Positions 32,101 to 44,284 are shown, numbered from the stretch's first letter. The stretch is DNA of 64,000 bases from Rufibacter hautae (GCF_008271695.1 NZ_VKKY01000001.1:862589-926588); one strand, 5' to 3'. A program made the numbers and translations. The notes: a model not told the origin generated them from the letters alone.

Positions 32101-32817
32101 ATGAGAAGCAGCTTACATTATTTAATTATTCTATTCTTTCTAATTTCTACCAATGTTTTCTCACAAAATAAAACCGAGAGTTTACCCTTTGCACAATCTT
32201 TGAATTACGGCAAATCTGTAGCTGTTTTTGGTGGCTCTGTTTCTGTAATTCCTGAAAGTGACAGTGCCAAAACCATGTGGAAAAAATCTTTAGGACTGAC
32301 TATTACTAATTACGGAGTGCCTGGCGCAGGTTTTTCTTCCTTACAGGGGAAATCAATTCAAAAACAGGTTGATGAAGCCGGCGTGTTTGATATCTATATT
32401 CTTTGGGCTTCAACAAATGACTATACCAATAAAAGAGCCGTTGGATCTTACACAGATTACACAGAATTAGATGGCTACGACAAGAAGAAACTAACCACCC
32501 AGGCAGGAGGAATCAACTATTGCATAAAAAAGATTTATGAGAAAAACCCTCATGCCACCATATACTTTTTCACCTCCAGCAAAGCCTTCAACGACCAAGG
32601 GGGCTACGATCCGCTTTTCGCCCAGGGGATGAACAGATATGTTGAATTACAAAAACAGATTTGCTCCCTTCACGGCATTCCCGTACTCGATCAGTTTACA
32701 TGGGGCGGCTATAATGTTTACAACAAACATCTATACTATACCGACGCCATCCATATGAATGCCTTAGGATACAAAAAGCTAGGCGAGCTACAGGTTTCGT
32801 TTCTTGCTTTTCCGTAG
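32101..32817 (+). CDS. SGNH/GDSL-type hydrolase, secreted
   Basis: A 238-residue secreted SGNH hydrolase. The signal peptide is LHYLIILFFLISTNVFSQ. Block I is AVFGGSVSV with the serine in GGS, block III is WASTNDYTNK, and block V is DAIHMNALGY with the Asp-His pair. GVPGAGF supplies the glycine block. The substrate is unknown; relatives act on acetylated glycans. It is A/T-rich like the array and co-oriented with it. It may be a sixth cassette whose attC has been lost, because no hairpin of that type follows. Confidence 0.82.
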   Translation: MRSSLHYLIILFFLISTNVFSQNKTESLPFAQSLNYGKSVAVFGGSVSVIPESDSAKTMWKKSLGLTITNYGVPGAGFSSLQGKSIQKQVDEAGVFDIYILWASTNDYTNKRAVGSYTDYTELDGYDKKKLTTQAGGINYCIKKIYEKNPHATIYFFTSSKAFNDQGGYDPLFAQGMNRYVELQKQICSLHGIPVLDQFTWGGYNVYNKHLYYTDAIHMNALGYKKLGELQVSFLAFP

Positions 32818-32909
32818 GTGGGTAAAGTTTGAGATTAGCTCAATTAAAATCTGAGGACAGTAAGACCACAAATTATAGTCAATATTCTCACACGAGAAGG
32901 CTAGCATTG

Positions 32910-32958
32910 CAAAACGAAAACGCCGCCTGAGATTCCCTCAGACGGCGTTTTCGTTTTG
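32910..32958 (-). terminator. Terminator of icd, shared with the island edge
   Basis: A 22-bp stem with one mismatch (CAAAACGAAAACGCCG..CTGAG and complement) on a five-base loop lies 13 bases past the icd stop codon and is symmetrical enough to stop transcription from both sides. Confidence 0.82.
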
Positions 32959-32971
32959 TAACCAGTTGCTA

Positions 32972-35263
<2,292 letters not shown>

Positions 35264-35290
35264 CTACCGGTAAAGGCGGGGTTTACCTAG

Positions 35291-35298
35291 CAAATATA
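35291..35298 (-). promoter_or_regulatory. -7 element of the icd promoter
   Basis: On the minus strand this reads TATATTTG, matching TAnnTTTG, about 94 bases before the ATG. Confidence 0.4.
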
Positions 35299-36011
35299 AG
35301 CGACTTTTTCATATAGCCTACCTGGCAGAACCGTGCAGACACAACCTATTCCCTTACGCACAAAAACACATCAGGATTAGGAAAAATACCTCAACTCTTC
35401 ACCCGCGCATGAAGAAGCCAGTTACTTACACGCCCTCTGCTTCTTAGCCATTTGGGTATTGGTACCAACCTGGCAGGACAACACCTTTCATCTCCGCGGC
35501 AAGACCAAACCGTAACTTTCTCATCCTCAACACACTTACCCTGCAAAAAATCCAAACTGCAGGCTTTTTGGCCAATTTGAAAGCGTGTTTTGAATCTATC
35601 TTATACAGCACCTGCTTAAGTGACCTCTCTCTGACTAAAAGCATTCAAAGAGCTTTCCGCTGTATCTGGTTAGGATTAACCTCAAAGACCTTATTAGGGT
35701 AGTATCAATTTTTAGCAAATAATTTTTAAAAATAATTTATTTTATTTTTTTTATAACTATTCTGAAACAACATACAATTTAGAGCTTTCCCCGCAAAAAA
35801 TCAGTAGAACTATTTTTACTAGCCCCTTTTCTCCACATCGGCCCACAGGACCTTCCAAAGGACTTACCTATTGTGAAATAGTTAAACAAAATATAATTTA
35901 CACCACATTTAAAAATAGTTTATATAATAAACTAAAGATATAATTTAACATAAATTACAATTTAGATTATACCCCCTGTTTTACATATAACAATAATTTA
36001 ATATTTATTTT
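35299..36011. other. AT-rich intergenic region
   Basis: No gene supported. From about 35690 the sequence is extremely A/T-rich with runs such as AAATAATTTTTAAAAATAAT, directly before the T9SS cargo gene. It presumably holds that gene's promoter. No hairpin or repeat family of this window is present. Confidence 0.5.
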
Positions 36012-37790
36012 ATGAAATCATTATTACTAGTGATCCTTGTAGGCGTAGTGACTTTGCTACAGGCTGAGGTGTATGGACAAGCTCCTAGAACCACCCTTTA
36101 CCATGAAAATTTTATAGGTACCATTAACAGCATCACCCACAACTGGCAAACCGGCACCACAACAAACAGTACGGCCTCTTACACCAAAGCTTCTAAAGGG
36201 GCACACCTCAAAACAGGCACTGCCCCGGGCACCTATGTACTAGAACTGGGAACGTTTACTACCGGCGGATTTGAAGACATTGACGTAAGCTGGGGCGGAA
36301 AAAAAGACGGAGAAAATGCCATAATGCTGGAGTACAGCTACAATGGAGGCATCTGGGTAACCGTTGATAAATGGTTTGACGTGGGCACCGAATGGTCAAA
36401 AGTGAACGCAGAGTTGGGCATCTCCTTACCTACCTGCTTTAACAAAGGCAGTGTGAAATTGCGCTGGACCTTTGTGGTGACTAATGCTTCCACCGCTTAC
36501 GCCATGGATGATATCACCATTACCGGAATACCTTACGGAGGGCCTGGTCTTCCAGCAGCCATGTCAAAGTTCAGCTGGGATACTAAAACAGGCGGCGAAG
36601 TCCCCTATAATGCGGCACGGTATGGCAGCAATAATTTCTATGAGGCAGACGGGGTTCACATGCAATGGAACAAGCAGGAAGTAGGCACGGCCAATATGTA
36701 CACCCAGCAGGTTACCCCAGATTACCAGAACATACACGCTTATTCTATCTCTCAGCAATATGCCGGAGGCGTTGCTTCAAACAACTACTCCCTGAATACG
36801 CTCCATTTCAAAAATACCGCTGTGCAGGGGCTAACCTTTTCGCTTTTTGATATTGACATGAACAAAAACCAGTTCCTTGATATCTTAAAGGTTGTTGCCT
36901 ACCGCACCGGAAGCACTACCCCTATCTTGCCCCAGAAAAAGCATTCAAAGACCACGGCTACCAATGAAAGAATTCAGGATGGAAACGCAGTATTCTTTAG
37001 AAGCAAAACGTTTGACACCGGAGGAGCCAGCATTGACGGATCTTCTGAAGAAGGAGATGTCACCATCACCTTCCTGGAGCCGGTGGACAGAGTTGAATTC
37101 ACCTTTTACAACGGCATCCCTCCCCAGAACGGAAAAGGACAACAAGGTTTCGCGATTTCTGACCTCACCTGGCGCAATGTAAACATGCCCGCTCCGCCGG
37201 TTGACTTTTCCACGCCCAGCACCATTGGCGGAGGCAGCAACGGGCCAGATCCGCTTCCTATTTCTTTAACTGCCTTTGGGGTTAAGAAAGTAGCCGAAGG
37301 AGCTAAACTGGATTGGATTACCGCGAACGAAAAAGACAATGACCGCTTTGTGGTAGAACGCAGCCTTGACGGCAAGACCTTCGAGGCCATTGGCGAAGTG
37401 AAAGGCGCCGGAAACAGCAATGTCCTTCTGAAGTACTCCTTTACAGATCGGTCACCTAAACAAGGTGTCAACTATTACCGCTTAACCCAAGTGGACTATG
37501 ACGGCAAGTTTGAGCGGTCCAAAACCGTCTATTTGGCTGTTAAGGCGGGTACGCAGGCCTCTACCCTGGCTACCTACCCCAACCCAACCCCAGATGCGCT
37601 CACCATCAAGCTTGGGGCCGCTCTTCAGAACGACAAGACCTTCTACATTCTAAGCGCAGCGGGCAAACTGGTAAAAACAGTAGTTCTGCCCAGAAACGAG
37701 ACATCGGTTCAGGTATCGGTACGGGAATTGGCCGCGGGCCTTTATCTGGTGAAGTCAGACCAGTCCATGAGTAAGTTCTTTAAGCAATAA
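36012..37790 (+). CDS. T9SS type A sorting domain protein, secreted
   Basis: A 592-residue extracellular protein. The signal peptide is LLLVILVGVVTLLQAEVYGQ. Residues about 25-185 form a jelly-roll-like domain ending in AYAMDDITITG, typical of MAM/laminin-G-like modules. A second beta domain (about 195-390) contains repeated FDID/VEF strands. A short beta-sandwich at about 410-510 (LPISLTAFGVKKVAEGAKLDWITANEKDNDRFVVERS..GVNYYRLTQVDYDG) is the usual module in front of T9SS tails. The end YPNPTPDALTIKL..AAGLYLVKSDQSMSKFFKQ is a type A sorting signal for export and anchoring by type IX secretion. No catalytic residues are evident; adhesion or matrix binding is a guess. Confidence 0.88.
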   Translation: MKSLLLVILVGVVTLLQAEVYGQAPRTTLYHENFIGTINSITHNWQTGTTTNSTASYTKASKGAHLKTGTAPGTYVLELGTFTTGGFEDIDVSWGGKKDGENAIMLEYSYNGGIWVTVDKWFDVGTEWSKVNAELGISLPTCFNKGSVKLRWTFVVTNASTAYAMDDITITGIPYGGPGLPAAMSKFSWDTKTGGEVPYNAARYGSNNFYEADGVHMQWNKQEVGTANMYTQQVTPDYQNIHAYSISQQYAGGVASNNYSLNTLHFKNTAVQGLTFSLFDIDMNKNQFLDILKVVAYRTGSTTPILPQKKHSKTTATNERIQDGNAVFFRSKTFDTGGASIDGSSEEGDVTITFLEPVDRVEFTFYNGIPPQNGKGQQGFAISDLTWRNVNMPAPPVDFSTPSTIGGGSNGPDPLPISLTAFGVKKVAEGAKLDWITANEKDNDRFVVERSLDGKTFEAIGEVKGAGNSNVLLKYSFTDRSPKQGVNYYRLTQVDYDGKFERSKTVYLAVKAGTQASTLATYPNPTPDALTIKLGAALQNDKTFYILSAAGKLVKTVVLPRNETSVQVSVRELAAGLYLVKSDQSMSKFFKQ

Positions 37791-37828
37791 ACGAAGAAGC
37801 ACCGGTGAATGAACCGGTAGACAGAACC

Positions 37829-37867
37829 ATCAGGGCACTTTTCTCTTAGGGAGCAAGGTGCCCTGAT
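37829..37867 (+). terminator. Terminator of the T9SS cargo gene
   Basis: ATCAGGGCAC pairs exactly with GTGCCCTGAT around a 19-base loop, 38 bases after the stop codon. It is followed by TTCATTT. Confidence 0.65.
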
Positions 37868-37961
37868 TCATTTAGGAGGGCACCTCTCTCCTGTTTTCAC
37901 CTCCCAACCTCTCGCATTACGGCAATGCACTTCGCAGGGCGACTACTTACGTATAAGGCGC

Positions 37962-38678
37962 ATGAAGCTATTGAAACATGCCTTACCCCTTGCGGCACTT
38001 CTCCTGCTTAGCTGCGGACCCAATGAGCGCGGGGAAAACATCACCACAAGGGAAGAAGCCCAAGCATCCAATATCCAATCGGAAGAACAAAGCCAACAAG
38101 CCGATGTTCTGACCAAAGACACCCTCAACGTGGTACAGGACGAGGTGGTGAAAAAACCAACCCTTGGTACCTCTTCTGATTTCGAGCCGTTTTTTGAAAA
38201 CTTCAGGCAAACCATCACCCAACAGGATGCCGGTGAATTCAACCAATGGATAGATCCGGACCTAGGACTTTACCTCATTGAAACCCCAGGCGCGGTTCCG
38301 CATTTCACCCATGTCACGGATATCAAAGAATTCCAGCTGGCAGGTGCCGATGGGCAAACGTTCTTCTCCATCAGAGACACGTTCACAGAGTGCAGCCCGG
38401 AGGAAGTGAAGATCCTGCCCACCATTACCTGCCAGGGCGAGGACAACAACTTCACTCGACAGGGCTGTTTTGTGGCGGAGGCAACAGCCTTCAGAAAGAG
38501 CGAGGCATACAAATACGCCGGCCTCTCACCTAAAGAGGAGCAGAAAGTTCTCCAGACCCAGTTATTGGTAAGCAAAACGGTGCTGCACACCAATAGCGGC
38601 TTTAGGTTTCATTTCGGGCAGATCAATGGCCAATGGCGCGTGCTGTTCATAGACCTCTCAGTACCGTGCAGCGCTTGA
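37962..38678 (+). CDS. Lipoprotein of unknown function
   Basis: 238 residues. The lipobox LLLSC (Cys19) makes it a lipoprotein. A Gln/Glu-rich linker (about 30-65) is followed by a compact domain with five cysteines (TECSPEEVKILPTITCQGEDNNFTRQGC) and the end RFHFGQINGQWRVLFIDLSVPCSA, which resembles small periplasmic NTF2-like or SnoaL-like folds but is not recognisable as such. It stands alone between the T9SS cargo gene and endonuclease V. Confidence 0.72.
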   Translation: MKLLKHALPLAALLLLSCGPNERGENITTREEAQASNIQSEEQSQQADVLTKDTLNVVQDEVVKKPTLGTSSDFEPFFENFRQTITQQDAGEFNQWIDPDLGLYLIETPGAVPHFTHVTDIKEFQLAGADGQTFFSIRDTFTECSPEEVKILPTITCQGEDNNFTRQGCFVAEATAFRKSEAYKYAGLSPKEEQKVLQTQLLVSKTVLHTNSGFRFHFGQINGQWRVLFIDLSVPCSA

Positions 38679-38794
38679 TTTTGGTACCAAGCGTAAGGTA
38701 GCTAGCATCACGACAGCGAGTTGGTTTGCAGGCAAGCTCGAAGCAACCAGAAGCATCTTGCTAACCTAACCGCCGTAAGAGAAAAAGCAAATCT

Positions 38795-38830
38795 GTTTTG
38801 GGCTCAATTTTCTTAAATCAACCTCAAAAC
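38795..38830. repeat. 36-nt GTTT...AAAC element before nfi
   Basis: GTTTTGGGCTCAATTTTC runs to CAACCTCAAAAC. It is followed by ACTCA-rich direct repeats (38845-38876) up to the nfi start codon. Confidence 0.45.
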
Positions 38831-38879
38831 ACCTTTGCGCCAAACTCAAGACTCATAACTCAAGACTCAAAACTCTCCT

Positions 38880-39557
38880 ATGGCCTGGCCCTCGCACCTT
38901 CCTCCCCCAGATCCCCAGCTTGTAAAGACCTTAACCGAGCAGCAGGAAGTTCTGCGGCAGCAAGTGGTGCTGCAGAAACCTGACTTCGACCTGAAGTTGC
39001 TGGCCGGCTGTGACTCCTCTTTCATCGGGGAGAATATCCTGTCGGTGTTCGTGGTGTTGACGTACCCTGACCTGAAACTGGTGGAAAGCGTGTGGCACTA
39101 TGGCCCGGTGGAGTTGCCGTACATCCCGGGTTTTCTGGCGTTCAGGGAGGCACCCAATCTGGTGAAAGCCTACGGAAAACTGCAGCACACCCCCGACCTG
39201 ATCATGGTAGACGGGCACGGCATCGCGCACCCGCGCCGCCTGGGCATCGCCAGCCAACTGGGCGTGCTGCTGAACAAACCCACCATGGGCGTGGCCAAGA
39301 AAGTATTGACCGGCCGCCACGAAGAACCAGCCATGGCCAAAGGAAGCATCACACCGCTGACCCATCGGGGAGAACATATCGGGAACGTGATCCGGACCAA
39401 AGACAAAGTGAAGCCGGTGTTTGTGTCACCGGGGCATCTGATGGACCTGGAAACCGCCACCGCCATCGCCCTGCAGACCGCCGTCAAGCACAAGCTGCCC
39501 GAACCTACCCGGCTAGCCGATTACTACGCCGAGATCTACAAGAAAGAAGTGGTTTAA
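38880..39557 (+). CDS. nfi: Endonuclease V
   Basis: A 225-residue endonuclease V, which nicks DNA (or RNA) one base 3' of deoxyinosine and other deaminated bases. The RNase H-like active site is present: Asp45 in AGCDSSF, Glu90 in PYIPGFLAFRE and Asp111 in VDGHGIAHPR. The wedge-forming PYIPGF is intact, as is GVAKKVLTG. It starts at an ATG right after ACTCA-type repeats, so its promoter must lie within or before them. With uvsE it is the second DNA-repair nuclease of the window. Confidence 0.94.
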   Translation: MAWPSHLPPPDPQLVKTLTEQQEVLRQQVVLQKPDFDLKLLAGCDSSFIGENILSVFVVLTYPDLKLVESVWHYGPVELPYIPGFLAFREAPNLVKAYGKLQHTPDLIMVDGHGIAHPRRLGIASQLGVLLNKPTMGVAKKVLTGRHEEPAMAKGSITPLTHRGEHIGNVIRTKDKVKPVFVSPGHLMDLETATAIALQTAVKHKLPEPTRLADYYAEIYKKEVV

Positions 39558-39803
39558 ACCCGACAACTGAGGAATACGGAGGCACTAGCGGTAAATACGG
39601 CAACTTGAAAGCGAAAGTACTGCATTTGCGTTTTCTGCCCCAAAATCCCAAACCCGGGCCAACCATGCCAGTATATGCCATTAACCAGCCTAAGGAAAAT
39701 CTTCCGCCGGTCTTCAGATAGAGGTAGCCTGCATTTGCCCACAGAGCTTTGAATCAAAGTTTAGGGGCATGCTCAACTATAGTCGTTGTTTTTTGGATCC
39801 CCG

Positions 39804-39836
39804 AAGAGCCTTTCTCTCGTAGAGAAAGGCTCTTTT
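39804..39836 (+). terminator. Strong hairpin terminator
   Basis: AAGAGCCTTTCTC pairs with GAGAAAGGCTCTT and is followed by TTCCTT. It lies 247 bases after nfi with no gene between, so it could end an unrecognised small transcript or nfi itself. The rest of 39558-40095 shows nothing else I can support. Confidence 0.7.
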
Positions 39837-40095
39837 CCTTATGGGCCCAAAGCCTCTCCAAGTCATCCGGCACCAGGCAGAATCACCGAAGTGTAAGGCT
39901 GGCGTTTACCTAATCATCTAGCCTAACGCCTTGGGAAACAGCACACCTCCATTTGCATCTGCGGCAATTATTGGCTTACTTCAAGGGTTGCCCTTTTGCC
40001 CCGCCGTTCATCCTGGCCAACCCAAATCCTTCCGCTTACGTCCTTAGGGTGAAAACGTGGGCTTTTACAGGCAGCGTCAACCAACCTAAAACTCT

Positions 40096-40644
40096 ATGGA
40101 AACAATCAAATCCTTTTCTGCCGCCTCTGAAGAAGAACTTTGGCACCTGGTAGCCTATGACATGGCCAACCAAAAAGAATTGTTATCCTATTCTGCACTC
40201 CTGCAGCAGCACGGCACCCAGATTTACTTTGACACCGACCTTGACCTGGGCGGCGGCTTTGAGAGCGGCATCTCGTCTACCACGTTTATGGCCCCCGTGC
40301 CGGCGCACGTTTCCCTGCGGTTTGCCTTACACGAGCAAGGCTGGATGGACGAAGTAGGCAAGTTCTTCGGGATGGAAGACATTGAGCTGGGTTACCCAGA
40401 CATTGACGATGCCTTCATCATCAAAACCAACCAGCCAGACACCCTCAAGACCCTGCTCTCTGACCCTGCCATCCATGACATGCTGCTGAAGCACAAGAAC
40501 TGCACCCTCAAACTAGACGAGGACGCCGACGAGACCGGCCCCGAGACAGTGCTCACCTTCTCCAAAGACGAAGCCATCCTGGACGTATCTGAACTGCGCG
40601 AAATCTACCGCCTGCTTTACGAGATGCTGCAGAAGCTGCGGTAG
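40096..40644 (+). CDS. Protein of unknown function
   Basis: A 182-residue soluble protein with no signal or membrane segment. The middle part (VPAHVSLRFALHEQGWMDEVGKFFGMEDIELGYPDIDDAFIIKTNQPDTLKTLLSDPAIHDMLLKH) has the pattern 'FGM.DIE.G...D.AF.IK...P......L..P.I...L' seen in several small domain families used to read out a membrane or lipid protein, but without the usual membrane helices. An acidic run DEDADETGPE follows. I do not assign a function. It is single-gene; a family F repeat follows the stop. Confidence 0.65.
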   Translation: METIKSFSAASEEELWHLVAYDMANQKELLSYSALLQQHGTQIYFDTDLDLGGGFESGISSTTFMAPVPAHVSLRFALHEQGWMDEVGKFFGMEDIELGYPDIDDAFIIKTNQPDTLKTLLSDPAIHDMLLKHKNCTLKLDEDADETGPETVLTFSKDEAILDVSELREIYRLLYEMLQKLR

Positions 40645-40647
40645 ATG

Positions 40648-40685
40648 ACATAGACACTCGTAGGAGCTTCGCACACTACAAGGTC
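40648..40685. repeat. GACACTCGTAGGA repeat (family F), copy 2
   Basis: CATAGACACTCGTAGGAGCT TCGCACACTACAAGGTC matches the copy at 20419-20455 with a few changes, including a paired C/G exchange in the middle. Confidence 0.5.
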
Positions 40686-40770
40686 AACTAATTAGTTCTG
40701 AGTCTTGAGTGCTGAGCCCTTATTGGGGAGGTGTTTTTAAGGGATTGAGAGATATAGAGTCAAGTACGCA

Positions 40771-41013
40771 GTTGAACCCACCACTACCCCTCCCAGGAGG
40801 GGAATTTGGGCTATTCCGGTTTGGGGTTGTTTTGCTAAAAAGAGAGACGAAACGCAAAAGGTATCCTGCTTGATGAAGGAACATCTGCTCCATTGTTTTG
40901 AAAACCGCAGCCTTTCGGAACCTGATTACAAGCTTTGGGAATAATTTAGAATTTACTCAATGCTTACAGTAGCTGCTAATTCCCCTCCTCGGAGGGGCAG
41001 GGGTGGGTTCAAC
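40771..41013. repeat. MITE-like element with 36-bp inverted ends (family E)
   Basis: Ends 40771-40806 and 40978-41013 are reverse complements at 33 of 36 positions and enclose 171 non-coding bases. The ends combine a CCCCTCC..GGAGGGG palindrome with a GGGGTGGGTTCAAC tail, the same layout as the DUF559-element ends (palindrome plus GGGGTGTTTACAC). A single end-like copy is at 20663. The interior contains a 35-nt GTTT...AAAC copy (40819-40853). Confidence 0.68.
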
Positions 41014-41246
41014 TCCATATGCCTCCGCAGTACCGCTTACTCAAAAGACCTAGTAGTGCGCGCAGCTCCTTCAGGCATTTATGCCAACCACCTGTCTCAC
41101 CCACAGTCATTTTGTCTGATTATGTTAAATAAAGCCATTGCTGTTTCTGTCATATTTTCCGAAATATGGTCCAGAAACGGCTAGGCACCTCATTTGCTCT
41201 TAGAGCCGTAACAAACTTAGAAACTACGGAAAGAAGATATAGAGCT

Positions 41247-43865
41247 ATGAACTTTAACAACTATACCATCAAATCGCAGGAGGCCGTGCAGAAGGCAACC
41301 GAGATTGCCGGCGGCAACCAGCAGCAGGCCATCGAAACGGGGCACTTGCTGAAGGGTATCCTACAGACTGACGAGAACGTGACTGGTTTCTATTTGAAGA
41401 AACTGGGCGTAAACGCGAACCAATTCAACTCGCGCCTAGACGAGATCGTGAACGCTTACCCTAAAGTGAGTGGCGGCAGTCCGTACCTGGCCAACGAAGC
41501 CGCTGCGGCTTTGCAGAAAGCCAACTCGTATTTGAAGGAGTTTGGGGATGAGTACGTGGCCATTGAACACTTGCTGTTGGGGATGCTGGCCGGCCGTGAC
41601 AAGGTGGCAACCCTCATGAAAGACGCGGGAATCACCGAGAAGGGCCTGAAAGCCGCCATCAAAGAACTGCGCGGTGACTCGAAGGTAACCGACCAAAACG
41701 CCGAGGCCAAATACAACTCGCTCAAGCGTTACGCCATAGACCTGAACGAGCAAGCCCGCTTGGGTAAGATTGACCCGGTAATTGGCCGTGACGAGGAAAT
41801 CAGACGCGTGCTGCAGATTCTGAGCCGTCGTACCAAAAACAACCCGATTCTGTTGGGTGAGCCGGGCGTGGGTAAAACCGCCATCGTGGAAGGTCTAGCC
41901 CAGCGCATCGTGTCTGGTGACGTGCCGGAGAACCTGAAATCCAAAACCATCATGAGCCTGGACATGGGTCTGCTGGTAGCGGGCGCCAAATACAAAGGGG
42001 AATTTGAAGAGCGTCTGAAAGCCGTGATCAAAGAGGTGGTAGACTCTGAAGGCGAGATCGTGCTCTTCATTGACGAGATCCACACCTTGATTGGCGCGGG
42101 TGCCGGGGGCGACAGCGCCATGGATGCTGCCAACTTGCTCAAACCAGCCTTGGCCCGCGGGGAATTGCATGCTATTGGGGCGACTACTTTGAAAGAGTAC
42201 CAGAAGTACTTTGAGAAAGACAAAGCCATGGAGCGCCGATTCCAGGCTGTAACGGTAGATGAACCGAGCATCCCAGATGCCATTTCCATCCTGCGCGGTA
42301 TCAAAGAGAAATACGAGCTGCACCACGGCGTGCGCATCAAAGACGATGCAGTGATTGCCGCCGTGGAATTGTCCAGCCGTTACATCTCAGACCGTTTCTT
42401 GCCAGACAAAGCCATTGACTTAATTGATGAGGCCGCGTCTAAACTGCGCATTGAGATTGACTCTTTACCTGTGGAGTTAGATGAGGTGCAGCGCAAAATC
42501 ATGCAGTTGGAGATTGAGCGCGAAGCTATCCGCCGCGAGAACGACAAAGAGAAAGAGAACCTGCTTTCCAAGGAGATTGCCGACCTGAGCGAAGTACGTG
42601 ACGCCTTGCGTGCCAAGTGGCAAAGCGAGAAACAGGTCATTGAAGGCATCCAGAAACAGAAGGAAGCCATTGAGCAATACCGCCTGGAAGCGGAGCAGGC
42701 TGAGCGTGCCGGTGATTACGGTAGAGTAGCCGAGCTGCGCTATGGTAAAATCCAGGAAGCCGAAGCCAAGTTGCGCGAATTGCAGAAACAAGTGCAGGAA
42801 CAGCAAGACGGTGACCACATGCTGCAGGAGGAAGTTACCTCTGAAGACATCGCCGAGGTGGTAGCCAAGTGGACCGGCGTGCCGGTAAATAAGATGCTGC
42901 AAAGCGATCGCGAGAAACTGTTGCACCTGGAAGAAGAATTGGGCCGCCGCGTGGCCGGTCAGGAAGAAGCCATTGCCGCCATTTCGGATGCCGTGCGCCG
43001 GAGCCGGGCTGGTCTGCAAGACCCTAAACGTCCTATCGGTTCGTTTATCTTTTTGGGTACTACCGGGGTGGGTAAAACTGAGCTTGCCAAGGCCTTGGCC
43101 GACTTCCTGTTCAACGACGAGAACGCCATGGTGCGCATTGACATGAGTGAGTACCAGGAGCGCCACGCGGTGAGCCGTCTGGTGGGAGCGCCTCCGGGAT
43201 ACGTGGGTTACGATGAAGGTGGTCAGCTGACCGAAGCCGTTCGCCGGAAGCCTTACTCTGTGATTTTGCTGGACGAGATTGAGAAAGCACACCCAGATGT
43301 GTTCAACATCTTGCTGCAAGTGCTGGATGATGGTCGACTGACTGATAACAAAGGTCGGGTTGCCAACTTCAAGAACACCATCATCATCATGACGTCTAAC
43401 ATTGGGGCGCATATCATTCAGGAAAACTTCCAGGAACTGGACGAACTGAACCCGGAACCAACCATTGACCGGACCCGTGACGAGGTGTTTGAGGTGTTGA
43501 AGAAGACCCTCAGACCTGAGTTCCTGAACCGGATTGATGAGCTGATCATGTTCCGTCCGTTGAGCTCCAGAGAGATCCGGAAGATTGTGGACATCCAGTT
43601 CCGTCACATCCAGGAACGTCTGGAAGACAGCGGCATCCGTCTGGAAGCCACCGAAGAGGTTCTGGACTTCCTGGGCCACGAGGGTTACGATCCGCAGTTC
43701 GGTGCCCGTCCGTTGAAGCGTGTGCTGCAACGCCGCATCCTGAACGAGCTGTCCAAAGCCATCCTGGCCGGTGACATCCGGAAAGACGCGGTAGTAGAAG
43801 CTGAACTGGATGGTGACCACATCCGGTTCGTGAACGTGGACATTGATCTGCCTATTGATAGATAA
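41247..43865 (+). CDS. clpB: ATP-dependent disaggregase ClpB
   Basis: An 872-residue Hsp100 chaperone that extracts and threads aggregated proteins together with DnaK. Domains in order: N-terminal Clp repeat domain (1-145), NBD1 with GEPGVGKT near residue 205, a long coiled-coil middle domain (about 405-525, rich in E/K/Q) that marks ClpB rather than ClpA/C, NBD2 with GTTGVGKT near 604, and a C-terminal small domain with [11 protein letters not shown]. The pore loop KYKGEFEER is present. The ATG at 41247 ([13 protein letters not shown]) was chosen; the frame extends 81 bases further upstream without homology. A heat-shock operator is not evident. Confidence 0.96.
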   Translation: MNFNNYTIKSQEAVQKATEIAGGNQQQAIETGHLLKGILQTDENVTGFYLKKLGVNANQFNSRLDEIVNAYPKVSGGSPYLANEAAAALQKANSYLKEFGDEYVAIEHLLLGMLAGRDKVATLMKDAGITEKGLKAAIKELRGDSKVTDQNAEAKYNSLKRYAIDLNEQARLGKIDPVIGRDEEIRRVLQILSRRTKNNPILLGEPGVGKTAIVEGLAQRIVSGDVPENLKSKTIMSLDMGLLVAGAKYKGEFEERLKAVIKEVVDSEGEIVLFIDEIHTLIGAGAGGDSAMDAANLLKPALARGELHAIGATTLKEYQKYFEKDKAMERRFQAVTVDEPSIPDAISILRGIKEKYELHHGVRIKDDAVIAAVELSSRYISDRFLPDKAIDLIDEAASKLRIEIDSLPVELDEVQRKIMQLEIEREAIRRENDKEKENLLSKEIADLSEVRDALRAKWQSEKQVIEGIQKQKEAIEQYRLEAEQAERAGDYGRVAELRYGKIQEAEAKLRELQKQVQEQQDGDHMLQEEVTSEDIAEVVAKWTGVPVNKMLQSDREKLLHLEEELGRRVAGQEEAIAAISDAVRRSRAGLQDPKRPIGSFIFLGTTGVGKTELAKALADFLFNDENAMVRIDMSEYQERHAVSRLVGAPPGYVGYDEGGQLTEAVRRKPYSVILLDEIEKAHPDVFNILLQVLDDGRLTDNKGRVANFKNTIIIMTSNIGAHIIQENFQELDELNPEPTIDRTRDEVFEVLKKTLRPEFLNRIDELIMFRPLSSREIRKIVDIQFRHIQERLEDSGIRLEATEEVLDFLGHEGYDPQFGARPLKRVLQRRILNELSKAILAGDIRKDAVVEAELDGDHIRFVNVDIDLPIDR

Positions 43866-43886
43866 TCCGTTGTTTTAAGTTGATTG

Positions 43887-43924
43887 AAGGCGTTGGGGAG
43901 CAATTCTCCGGCGCCTTTTTCTTT
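43887..43924 (+). terminator. Intrinsic terminator of clpB
   Basis: An interrupted stem, AAGGCG..GGGGA with TCTCC..CGCCTT, is followed by TTTTCTTTT, 21 bases past the stop codon. Confidence 0.75.
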
Positions 43925-43938
43925 TATTGAAAGCCGCC

Positions 43939-43974
43939 GTTTTCAACCTCTTTTCTGAAAATAAGGCTAAAAAC
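43939..43974. repeat. 36-nt GTTT...AAAC element after clpB
   Basis: GTTTTCAACCTCTTTTCTGA and an A-rich arm ending AAGGCTAAAAAC. Pairing is partial. Confidence 0.45.
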
Positions 43975-43980
43975 AAATCT

Positions 43981-44144
43981 GTAGCGGCGTTACCCTGTAA
44001 CGCCGTGGACCTACGCAGCAACCCACGGCTCAAATCCCCCATAAATTCTCCTTGCTACTGAGATTCTGGCTTTGTCACAAGGCCTGATTAGGAAGAAGCA
44101 TTTCTGTTTCATGGAACCACGCCGTTACAGGGTACCGCCGCTAC
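43981..44144. repeat. Inverted repeat with 28-bp arms (family D)
   Basis: Arms 43981-44008 and 44117-44144 are complementary at 26 of 28 positions. Each arm is itself a hairpin (GGCGTTAC-CCT-GTAACGCC). The 108 bases between are non-coding. Confidence 0.7.
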
Positions 44145-44284
44145 GTTTTCGGCATATATTTTCTATAATAGACCTTAAACAGAAACTCACCCTCACCGGC
44201 TCACTCCTCAACAGCAGAACTTGCATCCCTGAGGCTTTTTTCTAATCTTGCCTGACTAACACCATCTTAAAACAGCAAGCAAAC

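Noticed and set aside
35444-35644. 66-residue open frame on the minus strand
   Set aside because: Lies in an AT-rich gap with no signal or motif.
42477-43820. 447-residue open frame on the minus strand
   Set aside because: Antisense to clpB; no recognisable family.
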